The translations under genes and the position numbers were made by a program. A stretch of 64,000 nt of DNA from Sphingobium sp. AS12 (lineage in GTDB: Bacteria > Pseudomonadota > Alphaproteobacteria > Sphingomonadales > Sphingomonadaceae), in NCBI RefSeq assembly GCF_019097845.1, contig NZ_JAHRGM010000001.1:124001-188000 (forward strand). Reading direction: 5' to 3'. Position 1 is the stretch's first letter. The number at the start of each line of letters is the position of its first letter. Under the pieces are notes generated by a model. It did not search any database. It saw only the letters and a list, made by a program, of their open reading frames with translations, and had not been told where the DNA came from. Positions 20,028-28,111 of this stretch are shown piece by piece.

Positions 20028-21851
20028 ATGTGCGGCATCATTGGCATCATCAGCAATAGCGACGTGGCGGAGCGGCTGGTCGATGGGCTCAAGCGGCTGG
20101 AATATCGCGGCTATGACAGCGCGGGGGTCGCCACCGTCCATGACGGCGCGATCGAGCGGCGGCGAGCGGAGGGGAAGCTCGCCAATCTGGTGACCGAGTT
20201 ACGCGACGAGCCGCTGCCCGGCACCACCGGCATCGCCCATACCCGCTGGGCGACCCATGGCGCGCCGACGACCAGCAACGCGCACCCCCATGCGACGCGC
20301 GAAGTGGCGCTGGTCCACAATGGCATTATCGAGAATTTCAAGCCGCTGCGTGCCGAACTGATGGCGCGCGGCCGCATCTTCGACAGCCAGACCGACACCG
20401 AGGTGGTCGCCCATCTGGTAAGCGAGCTGGTGGAGCAGGGGGCGTCGCCCAAGGAGGCCGTCGCGAAGGTGCTGCCGCGCCTGCACGGAGCGTTTGCGTT
20501 GGCGATATTGTTCCGCAGCCATCCCGACATGCTGATCGGGGCGCGGCTGGGGTCGCCTTTGGTGGTGGGCTATGGCGATGGCGAGACCTATCTGGGGTCC
20601 GATGCTTTGGCGCTGGCACCGCTGACGCAGAAGATCGCCTATCTGGAGGAGGGCGACTGGGTCGTCATCACGAAGGACGGCGCGGAGATTTTCGACAAGG
20701 ATAATGCGCCGGTCGTGCGGCCGGTGACCCTGTCCGGCGTGTCGGGGGCGATGATCGACAAGGGCAATCATCGCCACTTCATGCAGAAGGAGATTTACGA
20801 GCAGCCGGTCGTCGTCGCCCAGACGCTGCGCGCCTATCTGCGCCGGATGGAAAACGAAGTCGCCATGCCGGACATGGATTTCGATCTGGGGGCGGTGAAG
20901 CGCATCACGATCGTCGCCTGCGGCACCAGCTTCTATGCCGGGATGGTCGCCAAATATTGGTTCGAGAAATTCGCGCGCGTGCCGGTGGACATCGATGTGG
21001 CAAGCGAGTTTCGGTATCGCGACCCGGTGCTGGAGCCGGGTGGCCTCGCCCTGTTCATCAGCCAGTCGGGCGAGACGGCGGACACACTGGCCGCGCTGCG
21101 CCACGCCAAGGCAGCGGACCAGATTATCGCGGTGGTGGTCAATGTGCCGACCAGTTCGATGGCGCGGGAGGCCGACCTGTTGCTGCCGACCCATGCCGGG
21201 CCGGAAATCGGTGTGGCGTCGACCAAGGCCTTCACTTGCCAACTCGCCGTGCTGGCCGCGCTGGCCGCCAATCTGGCGCGGGCCAAGGGGCTGCTGACCC
21301 CGGAAGAGGAGGCCGAGATCGTGTGGCACCTGTCCGAAGCGCCAGCCGCGATGAATGAGGCGCTGGGCCATGATGGCGATATCGAAGCGATGGCGCATCT
21401 GATCGCACCGGCGCGCGACGTGCTGTATCTGGGGCGTGGGCCGGATTATCCGATGGCGCTGGAAGGGGCGCTGAAGCTCAAGGAAATCAGCTATATCCAT
21501 GCCGAGGGCTATGCCGCGGGCGAGATGAAGCACGGCCCGATCGCGCTGATCGACGAAGCGGTGCCGGTGATCGTGATCGCGCCGTCAGGCCCGCTGTTCG
21601 AGAAAACCGTGAGCAATATGCAGGAAGTGCAGGCGCGCGGCGGAAAGGTGGTGCTGATTTCCGACGTGGAAGGCATCGCTCTGGCGGGCGAGGGTTGCAT
21701 GGCGACAATCGAGATGCCCAAGGTGCATCCCCTGATCGCGCCGTTGGTCTATGCGGTGCCGGTGCAGTTGCTGGCCTATCATGTCGCGGTGGCCAAGGGG
21801 ACGGATGTGGACCAGCCGAGGAATCTGGCGAAGAGCGTGACGGTGGAGTGA
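20028..21851 (+). CDS. glmS: Glutamine-fructose-6-phosphate aminotransferase (isomerizing)
   Basis: GlmS commits fructose-6-phosphate to amino-sugar synthesis. The 607-residue protein begins MCGIIGII, giving the N-terminal nucleophile cysteine after Met removal. The glutaminase domain continues with HTRWATHG and NGIIENF. Two SIS isomerase domains follow, with CGTSFYAG near residue 302, SQSGETADTLAAL, and the C-terminal LAYHVAVAKGTDVDQPRNLAKSVTVE, which matches the family end. It lies between a VapBC-like and a HicAB-like module. No ribozyme-like leader is visible: only 16 bases separate it from the toxin gene. Confidence 0.97.
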   Translation: MCGIIGIISNSDVAERLVDGLKRLEYRGYDSAGVATVHDGAIERRRAEGKLANLVTELRDEPLPGTTGIAHTRWATHGAPTTSNAHPHATREVALVHNGIIENFKPLRAELMARGRIFDSQTDTEVVAHLVSELVEQGASPKEAVAKVLPRLHGAFALAILFRSHPDMLIGARLGSPLVVGYGDGETYLGSDALALAPLTQKIAYLEEGDWVVITKDGAEIFDKDNAPVVRPVTLSGVSGAMIDKGNHRHFMQKEIYEQPVVVAQTLRAYLRRMENEVAMPDMDFDLGAVKRITIVACGTSFYAGMVAKYWFEKFARVPVDIDVASEFRYRDPVLEPGGLALFISQSGETADTLAALRHAKAADQIIAVVVNVPTSSMAREADLLLPTHAGPEIGVASTKAFTCQLAVLAALAANLARAKGLLTPEEEAEIVWHLSEAPAAMNEALGHDGDIEAMAHLIAPARDVLYLGRGPDYPMALEGALKLKEISYIHAEGYAAGEMKHGPIALIDEAVPVIVIAPSGPLFEKTVSNMQEVQARGGKVVLISDVEGIALAGEGCMATIEMPKVHPLIAPLVYAVPVQLLAYHVAVAKGTDVDQPRNLAKSVTVE

Positions 21852-21862
21852 TCGCCCGATCC

Positions 21863-21891
21863 TTGCCATCTGACACCATATACGGTATCAA
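21863..21891 (+). promoter_or_regulatory. hicAB promoter with imperfect palindrome
   Basis: TTGCCA (21863-21868), a 17-base spacer and TATCAA (21886-21891) make a good sigma-70-like promoter ending seven bases before the hicA ATG. The spacer contains the imperfect palindrome ACCATATACGGT, a possible operator for the HicB antitoxin. The transcript would have almost no 5' leader. Confidence 0.6.
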
Positions 21892-21897
21892 TAGGCG

Positions 21898-22146
21898 ATG
21901 ACCAAGGCGGACAAGCTGCTGGACCGGATGCTGCGCAATCCCGCCGGGGATTGGACGATATCGGATATTCAGACGCTGTGCGCGCAATTGGGTTGGGCTT
22001 GCCTGCCACCGACAGGGGGCGGGTCGCACTGGAAAGTGGCGGTGCCGGGCAGTGATACGATCCTGACCATTCCGGCCAAGCGCCCGATCAAGCCGGTCTA
22101 TGTGCGTAAGCTGATGGCATTTGTGAAGGACAGCAAGCATGGCTAA
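21898..22146 (+). CDS. hicA: HicA-like mRNA interferase toxin
   Basis: An 82-residue protein with the small double-stranded-RNA-binding fold of HicA/YcfA toxins. The catalytic histidine lies in GGGSHWKVAV near residue 44, followed by the characteristic LTIPAKRPIKPVYVRKLMAFV. It is somewhat longer at the N-terminus than the shortest HicA proteins. The antitoxin gene overlaps its 3' end by eight bases. HicA toxins cleave mRNA when not bound by HicB. Confidence 0.87.
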   Translation: MTKADKLLDRMLRNPAGDWTISDIQTLCAQLGWACLPPTGGGSHWKVAVPGSDTILTIPAKRPIKPVYVRKLMAFVKDSKHG

Positions 22147-22489
22147 AACAAAGGCGCGGCAGGCCGATTATGCGATCATGGTCGAGCCATTGCCGGATGC
22201 AGACGGCGGCGGCTGGATGGCGACCGTTCCCGCGCTGCCAGGCTGTATGGGTGATGGCGATACGCCGGAGGCGGCGCTGGCCGATGCGGCAGCGGCCATT
22301 GCCGAATGGCACGATGCAGCCAAGGCATTGGGACGTGATGTTCCTGGTCCCGGCGCGCTGGGCCAATGGCGGCAGCGCGTGCCACGGTCTCTGCATGAAA
22401 AGTTGAAATTCGTGGCTGCGCGGGAGGGTGTTTCGTTGAACGCCTATGTGGCGAACGTGCTGGCGGAGAGTATCGGGCGGGCGGGGTAA
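22139..22489 (+). CDS. hicB: HicB-like antitoxin
   Basis: A 116-residue protein. The N-terminal half (YAIMVEPLPDADGGGWMATVPALPGCMGDGDTPEAAL) is the partial RNase-H-like fold of HicB. The C-terminal part (RVPRSLHEKLKFVAAREGVSLNAYVANVLAESI) is a ribbon-helix-helix DNA-binding segment that would bind the promoter palindrome upstream of hicA. The order toxin-antitoxin is usual for hicAB. No mobile-element sequence flanks the pair. Confidence 0.87.
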   Translation: MAKTKARQADYAIMVEPLPDADGGGWMATVPALPGCMGDGDTPEAALADAAAAIAEWHDAAKALGRDVPGPGALGQWRQRVPRSLHEKLKFVAAREGVSLNAYVANVLAESIGRAG

Positions 22490-22571
22490 ACCGCATCAGC
22501 CTTATACCAGATTGCGATGATTGCGACTGAACATACCGTAAGTCCCCACCAATGCGTGCTGGCATTGCTGG

Positions 22572-22928
22572 CTATTTGGCGTCGGGCGGTTCTGCGACAA
22601 ATCCTACTTTCTCAAAACCAGCCCGTTGCGCGGTATAAATCGTATGACCGATACATCGGTACGGAATATCCCCACCACCTACGATGGAGAGAATTCGCCC
22701 CTTTCTAACGAGCGGCTTGAGCGTCGCGCGTAGATCGTCATCCTGCTTTGGCATCAAGAATGATTGATCGCCAACGTTGATACGGCAGGTGTCGGGCGCT
22801 TCAAAAGTGATCGTCAATTGAAGCACATCTCTTGTTCTGGTTCCGGCAGCCGCGCGCACTATGACTGCTATCGGCAACAGCACGGTGAAGCAGAGGAGTG
22901 CGGAAATGGCGGTTTTACCGAAGCTCAT
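22572..22928 (-). CDS. Orphan ExbD/TolR-like small membrane-anchored protein
   Basis: A 118-residue protein with one N-terminal hydrophobic segment (residues 7-26) and a periplasmic domain. The C-terminal DIPYRCIGHTIYTAQRAGFEKVGFVAEP closely resembles the end of ExbD/TolR biopolymer-transport proteins. The N-terminal segment lacks the conserved transmembrane aspartate region (DVxxxLLI) that couples those proteins to the proton motive force, and no exbB/tolQ gene is near. It may be a decayed or specialised relative. It is monocistronic between hicAB and the GNAT/nitrilase gene. Its base composition is lower in GC than its neighbours. Confidence 0.65.
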   Translation of the reverse strand: MSFGKTAISALLCFTVLLPIAVIVRAAAGTRTRDVLQLTITFEAPDTCRINVGDQSFLMPKQDDDLRATLKPLVRKGRILSIVGGGDIPYRCIGHTIYTAQRAGFEKVGFVAEPPDAK

Positions 22929-23008
22929 CTCGCCTTTCTAATGTCAGCCATACGAGCAATCAACGTCGGGCGCTGAGTTTGCTATTTACAGTCTGCTGCA
23001 CACTCCTA

Positions 23009-24622
23009 TCACCCACCCCCCGGTGAATTATGCCCACCCGCCGGGACCGGCCCGCCGCTTTGGGCGTGGGCGTGGTCGGGGTTGTTGTCCCATTCGATAT
23101 GATAGAGATCGAAGCGCCGGTCGCGCAGGTTGCGGACGGTGCCTTCGGCGCGGGCCCAGCTTAGGTCGGCCAGGTTGACGTCGGCCATGGTCAGGGTTTC
23201 GACATTTTCGGTCGATTCCGCTGCGATGCCGTCGCGCGCGAAGGGTAGGTCGCAGGGGGTCAGGATGGCGCTCTGGGCATATTGGATGTCCATATTGTCG
23301 ACATTGGGCAGGTTGCCGACATTGCCCGACATGACGACATAGCATTGATTTTCGATCGCGCGGGCCTGCGCGCAATAGCGCACGCGCATATAGCCGGAGC
23401 GTGAATCGGTGCAGAAGGGGACGAAGATGATGCGCGCGCCCTGATCGACCAGGCGGCGGGCGAGTTCTGGAAATTCGCTGTCGTAGCAAATCAATACGCC
23501 GATCGGCCCGCAGTCGGTCTGGATCACGTCGAGCGCATCGCCGCCCTTGATATTCCACCAGAAGGCTTCGTTAGGGGTCGGGTGGATTTTCTCCTGGGTG
23601 TGGAGCGATCCGTCGCGCAAGGCGACATAGGCGATATTCTGGATGTCGCCATCATCGGCGCGGGTCGGGTGGGAGCCGCCGATGATGTTGATATTATATT
23701 CCAGCGCCATCCGCGTGAGTTCCTTGGTCAGGCGTGGGGTGTAGTTGGTGAGCTTGTCGATTGCCTCCATCGGATTGAGCTTTTTCGTCTCGAACGACAG
23801 CAGGGGCAGGGTGAAGAGTTCGGGAAAGACGATGAAGTCCGACCGGTAATCTGCCGCCACATCGACGAAATATTCGATGTTGCGGACGAACCCCTCAAAA
23901 TCGGTCACGGCGCGCGCCTGTAACTGGCAGGTGGCGAGGCGGACGCTTTCGACGCCGCGAGGCACCCGCATTTCGGGTGCTTCGTCCGGGTCGACATAGG
24001 GGTTGCGCCAGACCAGATGGGCAGCATGACCGTCCGACTGCTTATCCTCCGGCAGGTAATTTTCCAGGACGCCGAGCGGTTCAAACTGGTTTTTGAGCTG
24101 AAAGCTGACGACCTGATCGCGGATCTTGCCCTGGACGACCTTGTCCAGATAATCCTTTGGTCCTTCGACCTTGCGTTTCGTGCGCAGATAGCCCGGCATC
24201 CGTCCGGCGATGACGATGCCATGCAAGTCGAGTTGTTCGGCCAGTTCCTTGCGCTCGTCATAGAGGCGCTGGCCGATACGCAGGCCGCGCAACTTGGGAT
24301 CGACCGCCATTTCATAGCCGTAGAGCCATTCGCCCGCGGCGCTGTGGCGGGTGCCAAAGCCGTTGGCGGTAATCTCCTCCCAATCGTGCCAGGCGAAGGC
24401 CATCGATTTGCTGACGCGCATGGTAGCGCAATAGCCCACCACCTTATTGTCGTAGAGCGCGACGAAACAGCCATCGGGGAAATTGTTGATCTGGCCCCGG
24501 ACGGTGGCGGGGGAGTAATTGGGCAGGCCCGGATAGACGCGGGCTATCAGCCGCAGGATGGCGCGCACGTCGGTCGGGACGGCGGTGCGGACTTCCAGGC
24601 GTTTGCGGGCTGTCGTTGTCAT
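23009..24622 (-). CDS. Fused GNAT acetyltransferase / carbon-nitrogen hydrolase
   Basis: A 537-residue two-domain protein. Residues about 5-190 form a GNAT domain (RAILRLIARVYPGLPNYS, GCFVALYDNKVVGYC, LRGLRIGQRLYDERKELAEQL). Residues about 225-515 form a nitrilase-superfamily hydrolase with the Glu in FPELFTLP, Lys in EKIHPTPNE and Cys in LICYDSEFPE as the catalytic triad. This fusion is a known architecture with no firm substrate. The ATG at 24622 has an AGGGGAA ribosome-binding site; another ATG at 24643 would overlap the icd terminator region. It lies downstream of icd but behind a strong terminator. Confidence 0.88.
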   Translation of the reverse strand: MTTTARKRLEVRTAVPTDVRAILRLIARVYPGLPNYSPATVRGQINNFPDGCFVALYDNKVVGYCATMRVSKSMAFAWHDWEEITANGFGTRHSAAGEWLYGYEMAVDPKLRGLRIGQRLYDERKELAEQLDLHGIVIAGRMPGYLRTKRKVEGPKDYLDKVVQGKIRDQVVSFQLKNQFEPLGVLENYLPEDKQSDGHAAHLVWRNPYVDPDEAPEMRVPRGVESVRLATCQLQARAVTDFEGFVRNIEYFVDVAADYRSDFIVFPELFTLPLLSFETKKLNPMEAIDKLTNYTPRLTKELTRMALEYNINIIGGSHPTRADDGDIQNIAYVALRDGSLHTQEKIHPTPNEAFWWNIKGGDALDVIQTDCGPIGVLICYDSEFPELARRLVDQGARIIFVPFCTDSRSGYMRVRYCAQARAIENQCYVVMSGNVGNLPNVDNMDIQYAQSAILTPCDLPFARDGIAAESTENVETLTMADVNLADLSWARAEGTVRNLRDRRFDLYHIEWDNNPDHAHAQSGGPVPAGGHNSPGGG

Positions 24623-24651
24623 CGCTTCATTCCCCTGCGGCAATTGTCATG

Positions 24652-24681
24652 AAAAAGGCGGCGCCGTTGCACGGCGCCGCC
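24652..24681 (-). terminator. Rho-independent terminator after icd
   Basis: A perfect 10-bp stem GGCGGCGCCG/CGGCGCCGCC with a 5-base loop, followed on the minus strand by five T. It ends the icd transcript 36 bases after its stop and insulates the downstream GNAT/nitrilase gene. Confidence 0.88.
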
Positions 24682-24717
24682 TCGTTCCGTTTGCGTATTG
24701 AAAGCCTCAGGCGGCGA

Positions 24718-25938
24718 TCAGTTCCATGTCGCCATTTCGGCTTCCAGATTGACGCGGATCGTTTCGAAAAACTGTTCCGTGGTCATCCAGGCCTGTTCCG
24801 GGCCGATCAGCAGCGCCAGATCCTTGGTCATCGCGCCATCCTCGACGGTCTTGACGCAGACGCGCTCCAGCGTTTCGGCGAATTTGGTGACGTCGGGCGT
24901 GCCGTCGAATTTGCCGCGGAAAGCCAACCCTTGCGTCCAGGCGAAGATCGACGCGATCGGGTTGGTCGAGGTGGCCTTGCCCTGCTGATGTTGGCGATAG
25001 TGGCGGGTGACGGTGCCGTGCGCGGCTTCGGCCTCGACCGTCTTGCCATCGGGCGAAAGCAGGACCGAGGTCATGAGACCGAGCGAGCCGAAGCCCTGCG
25101 CGACGGTGTCGGACTGGACGTCGCCGTCATAATTTTTGCAGGCCCAGACGAACTTGCCGCTCCACTTGAGCGCGGAGGCGACCATGTCGTCGATCAGGCG
25201 ATGCTCATAGACGATGCCCGCTGCCTTGAACCGGTCGGCAAATTCTTCGTCGAACACCTGCTGGAAAAGATCCTTGAAGCGGCCATCATAGGCCTTGAGG
25301 ATGGTGTTCTTGGTCGAGAGGTACAGCGGCCATTTGCGGTCGAGCGCATAGTTCATGCTCGCCTTGGCAAAGTCGATGATCGACTGGTCAAGGTTGTACA
25401 TGCCCATGGCGACGCCGGCGGCCGGGAAGTTGAACACTTCCTTTTCGATCTTTTCGCCATTGTCGCCGTCCCACACCATGGTCAGCTTGCCCGCGCTGGG
25501 GACCAGAAAGTCGGTCGCCTTATACTGGTCGCCAAAAGCGTGACGGCCGATGACGATCGGGTCGGTCCAGCCAGGGACGAGGCGGGGGACGTTCTTGATG
25601 ACGATGGGTTCGCGGAACACGACGCCGCCCAGGATGTTGCGGATCGTACCGTTGGGCGACTTCCACATCGACTTGAGGTTGAATTCTTCCACCCGCTGTT
25701 CGTCAGGGGTAATGGTGGCGCATTTCACGCCGACGCCATATTGCTTGATCGCGTTGGCGGAATCGATGGTGATCTGGTCGTTGGTCTCGTCGCGCTTTTC
25801 GACGCTGAGGTCATAATATTTCAGGTCGATGTCGAGATAGGGGAGGATCAGGCGTTCGCGAATCCACTGCCAGATGATCCGGGTCATTTCGTCGCCGTCA
25901 ATCTCCACGACGGGGTTTTTCACCTTGATCTTCGCCAT
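24718..25938 (-). CDS. icd: NADP-dependent isocitrate dehydrogenase (subfamily II, eukaryote-like)
   Basis: This enzyme oxidises isocitrate to 2-oxoglutarate, the substrate of the sucAB-lpd complex encoded earlier in the window. The 406-residue protein starts at [23 protein letters not shown] and contains [50 protein letters not shown] and [17 protein letters not shown], all diagnostic for the homodimeric eukaryote-like NADP enzyme common in alphaproteobacteria. In-frame ATGs lie further upstream, but conserved sequence starts at 25938. It is monocistronic, with its own terminator. Confidence 0.96.
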   Translation of the reverse strand: MAKIKVKNPVVEIDGDEMTRIIWQWIRERLILPYLDIDLKYYDLSVEKRDETNDQITIDSANAIKQYGVGVKCATITPDEQRVEEFNLKSMWKSPNGTIRNILGGVVFREPIVIKNVPRLVPGWTDPIVIGRHAFGDQYKATDFLVPSAGKLTMVWDGDNGEKIEKEVFNFPAAGVAMGMYNLDQSIIDFAKASMNYALDRKWPLYLSTKNTILKAYDGRFKDLFQQVFDEEFADRFKAAGIVYEHRLIDDMVASALKWSGKFVWACKNYDGDVQSDTVAQGFGSLGLMTSVLLSPDGKTVEAEAAHGTVTRHYRQHQQGKATSTNPIASIFAWTQGLAFRGKFDGTPDVTKFAETLERVCVKTVEDGAMTKDLALLIGPEQAWMTTEQFFETIRVNLEAEMATWN

Positions 25939-26106
25939 GCGCCTGTTCGCCTTCTTCATTTTGGGTGGATTTGCGAAACGCCCTAGGCAAAGCGCGGCCA
26001 ATGTTCAACCGTTCAGGCGGGATTTTGGCGATGCGAGCGGGGCGAGGGACACATGGGCGGCATCGGTCGTTGTCAGGGCGAGGGTCTCTCCCTAAAGACG
26101 GTGACT

Positions 26107-26841
26107 ATGGAACATGACGAGATCAGCATTGCCACTGGCGGCAATATCAAATGGCGCTTCCCCCCGGTTCACCCGGAAGGGGTGAAATTCGGCCTGATTG
26201 CAGCGGCCATTACCGGCATTTTCTTCCTGCTGGGCTGGGACGTGATCGGCTGGCTGATGCTGATCGTGACGATGTGGGTGCTGGCCTTCTTCCGCGATCC
26301 GGTGCGCGCTGTGCCGCAGGATGAAGGCGCGATCATCGCGCCCGCCGACGGGCTGGTGACTTTGATCCAGAAGGTGCCGCCGCCGCGGGAAATGGCTGGT
26401 GCCGCCGGGCTGGGCGATCAGCCGTTGATCCGCGTGTCGATCTTCATGAGTGTGTTCGACGTCCATATCAATCGCACGCCGATTGGCGGGACGATCAAGT
26501 CGGTGGTCTATATCTCCGGCAAATTCCTGAACGCGGACCTGGACAAGGCGAGCGAGGATAATGAGCGCCAGCATATATTGGTCGAGCGGCATGATGGCTT
26601 GAGGGTCGGCTTTACCCAGATTGCAGGTCTGGTCGCGCGGCGGATCGTGCCGTTCGTCAAGCCCGGCGATATGGTCGCGGCGGGGCAGCGCATCGGCCTT
26701 ATCCGCTTTGGCAGCCGGGTGGATGTCTATTTGCCCGCCGGGACTGCGCCGCGCGTGATATTGGGCCAGCGGACCGTGGCAGGGGAGACGATCCTGGGCC
26801 AGATTGGCGACCGTCGCGTGATCGCGGGTATTCAGCAGTGA
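26107..26841 (+). CDS. psd: Phosphatidylserine decarboxylase proenzyme (short form)
   Basis: This enzyme converts phosphatidylserine to phosphatidylethanolamine at the inner membrane. The 244-residue protein has two hydrophobic helices near residues 28-65, then [28 protein letters not shown] and, near residue 200, RFGSRVDVY. The Gly-Ser in RFGSR is the self-cleavage site that generates the pyruvoyl group. The sequence and length are those of the short alphaproteobacterial form, which lacks the LGST version. The ATG at 26107 is preferred; the frame is open further upstream. The stop overlaps the start of pssA (GTGA), so the two successive steps are translationally coupled. Confidence 0.95.
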   Translation: MEHDEISIATGGNIKWRFPPVHPEGVKFGLIAAAITGIFFLLGWDVIGWLMLIVTMWVLAFFRDPVRAVPQDEGAIIAPADGLVTLIQKVPPPREMAGAAGLGDQPLIRVSIFMSVFDVHINRTPIGGTIKSVVYISGKFLNADLDKASEDNERQHILVERHDGLRVGFTQIAGLVARRIVPFVKPGDMVAAGQRIGLIRFGSRVDVYLPAGTAPRVILGQRTVAGETILGQIGDRRVIAGIQQ

Positions 26842-27620
26842 GGCAGCGCCGCGCCGTGCCACGGGGTTTGCGCCGGGGGATCACCCTGCGGATGGTCGCG
26901 CCCAATGCGGTGACGGCGATGGCGCTGTGCTTTGGCCTGACCGGCGTGCGTTATGGCATATCGGGTGAATGGGAGCGGGCGGTGTTGTCGATCCTGTTTG
27001 CCGGTGTGCTGGATGGTCTGGACGGGCGAATCGCCCGGCTGCTGCGTGGCGAGAGCCGCTTTGGCGCGGAGCTGGATTCGCTGTCCGATTCGATCGCCTT
27101 CGGGGTCGCCCCGGCGCTGATCCTCTATCTCTGGTCGCTTCATGCGATGCCCAAATTCGGCTGGATCTTCGCGCTGGCCCATGCGCTGTCCTGCGCGCTG
27201 CGGCTGGCGCGGTTCAACGCCAATATCGATGTGGATGTGCAGCCGCACAAATCGGCGGGGTTCTTGACCGGCGTGCCTGCGCCAGCCGGCGCGGGCCTCG
27301 CCTTCGTGCCGCTCTATCTGTGGCTGGTGACGGGGGAGAAGATTTTTCAGGCTTGGTATGTCGTGGCGCCCTGGGCCGCGTTCATCGCTTTCCTGATGAT
27401 CTCCAACATTGCGACCTATACCTGGTCGGCGTTGCGGCTGCGCAAGCGGATCAGGCTGGAGGCGATTGCCCTGGCCGGATTGCTCGCAGCTTTGCTGGTG
27501 ACCGATCCGTGGCTGACGCTGCTGCTGATCTGCGGCATCTATGTTGCGCTGATCCCGTTCGGCATCCTGTCCTATGCCAAGGTCCGGCGTCAGCGCGAGG
27601 CTCCACCCGACCCCGTCTAA
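26838..27620 (+). CDS. pssA: CDP-diacylglycerol-serine O-phosphatidyltransferase
   Basis: PssA makes phosphatidylserine, the substrate of the adjacent Psd. The 260-residue membrane protein has the CDP-alcohol transferase signature [26 protein letters not shown] near residues 60-85 (read as two adjacent motifs) and about eight hydrophobic helices. The GTG start overlaps the psd stop. This is a second CDP-alcohol transferase family member in the window, distinct from the one at 2744-3841. A weak hairpin at about 27631-27656 is the only structure before the convergent small membrane protein gene. Confidence 0.93.
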   Translation: MRQRRAVPRGLRRGITLRMVAPNAVTAMALCFGLTGVRYGISGEWERAVLSILFAGVLDGLDGRIARLLRGESRFGAELDSLSDSIAFGVAPALILYLWSLHAMPKFGWIFALAHALSCALRLARFNANIDVDVQPHKSAGFLTGVPAPAGAGLAFVPLYLWLVTGEKIFQAWYVVAPWAAFIAFLMISNIATYTWSALRLRKRIRLEAIALAGLLAALLVTDPWLTLLLICGIYVALIPFGILSYAKVRRQREAPPDPV

Positions 27621-27626
27621 ATCCTG

Positions 27627-27854
27627 TCAGGCGGCAAGAACACCGCTGGGCAGCGGCAAGGTAGCGCGGCGTGCGGATGGCACGACGCGCGGTCGACGGA
27701 TGCGGACATGATAGACGGGCGCGTCCTGCGGGATCGGCTGGAACAGCAAAGCGGCCACCATCTTGTCATGATAGTGGAGAAACATCCACGCGATGGTGCC
27801 GACGGCCATCATGAAGGCCGTAGAAAACAGGGTCACTGCAACGAATGTGAACAT
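27627..27854 (-). CDS. Small single-span membrane protein, candidate SOS-regulated
   Basis: A 75-residue protein not assignable to a known family. Residues 3-27 form one hydrophobic helix. The remainder is a basic and proline-rich tail (RIRRPRVVPSARR) likely to lie in the cytoplasm. I chose the ATG at 27854; a GTG at 27863 would add three residues. On its strand, the upstream region has a promoter candidate with -35 TTGACT and -10 TATAGT, and a GTTC-N7-GTTC LexA-type box covers the -10. Small single-pass membrane proteins under LexA control act as division inhibitors in some bacteria (for example SidA in Caulobacter). Applying that here is inference. Confidence 0.7.
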   Translation of the reverse strand: MFTFVAVTLFSTAFMMAVGTIAWMFLHYHDKMVAALLFQPIPQDAPVYHVRIRRPRVVPSARRATLPLPSGVLAA

Positions 27855-27937
27855 GGAGATCACTTTCTATCTTGCCATTTGCACGGTTAGTCTCACTATA
27901 CCGGTGCAAACGGCGGTTAAGCATATTTGTTCCGTTT

Positions 27938-27952
27938 GTTCACTATATGTTC
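27938..27952. promoter_or_regulatory. LexA (SOS) box candidate
   Basis: GTTCACTATATGTTC is an exact GTTC-N7-GTTC direct repeat, the form of LexA site established for alphaproteobacteria. A third GTTC lies at 27929-27932. On the minus strand it covers TATAGT, the likely -10 of the promoter for the small membrane protein. Confidence 0.65.
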
Positions 27953-27972
27953 CTGTCTTTGACGCAAGTCAA
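27942..27972 (-). promoter_or_regulatory. Promoter candidate for the small membrane protein
   Basis: On the minus strand, TTGACT (27967-27972) and TATAGT (27942-27947) are separated by 19 bases, slightly more than ideal. The leader would be about 80 bases. The -10 lies inside the LexA-type box, so LexA binding would block it. Confidence 0.45.
27959..27972. promoter_or_regulatory. FNR/FixK-type palindrome
   Basis: TTGACGCAAGTCAA is a perfect TTGAC-N4-GTCAA palindrome, matching the TTGA-N6-TCAA core bound by FNR/FixK/FnrL proteins of alphaproteobacteria. It overlaps -35 elements of candidate promoters on both strands, so the palindrome may partly reflect back-to-back promoters. Confidence 0.4.
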
Positions 27973-27987
27973 CCCCTTGCGCAATGT
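27959..27987 (+). promoter_or_regulatory. Promoter candidate for rpsB-tsf
   Basis: TTGACG (27959-27964), a 17-base spacer and CAATGT (27982-27987). This would give an rpsB leader of about 115 bases that contains a long-range stem. Confidence 0.4.
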
Positions 27988-28021
27988 TTCGCGGGTCGTT
28001 AAAGGCGCGCCCTATTCCACA

Positions 28022-28084
28022 TGGGAATCGACATATCCGGTGCCGGCGGGGTCTTTCAGGCTCTTTCCCGGTTCCTGATTCCCA
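28022..28084 (+). promoter_or_regulatory. Structured rpsB leader, possible S2 autoregulatory element
   Basis: TGGGAATC (28022-28029) pairs with GATTCCCA (28077-28084) and encloses inner stems such as CCGGTGCCGG. The structure ends 27 bases before the rpsB ATG, close to the Shine-Dalgarno GGAAGGAG at 28096-28103. Autogenous control of rpsB-tsf by S2 is known in other bacteria; here it is an inference. Confidence 0.35.
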
Positions 28085-28111
28085 GAGGCACAACCGGAAG
28101 GAGATTATCTT

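Noticed and set aside
20199..21533. A 444-codon minus-strand frame opposite glmS
   Set aside because: Shadow of glmS without ribosome-binding site or domain.
19223..22489. A genomic island around the two toxin-antitoxin modules
   Set aside because: No integrase, tRNA target, direct repeats or IS sequence flanks them, and the essential genes glmU and glmS lie in between.
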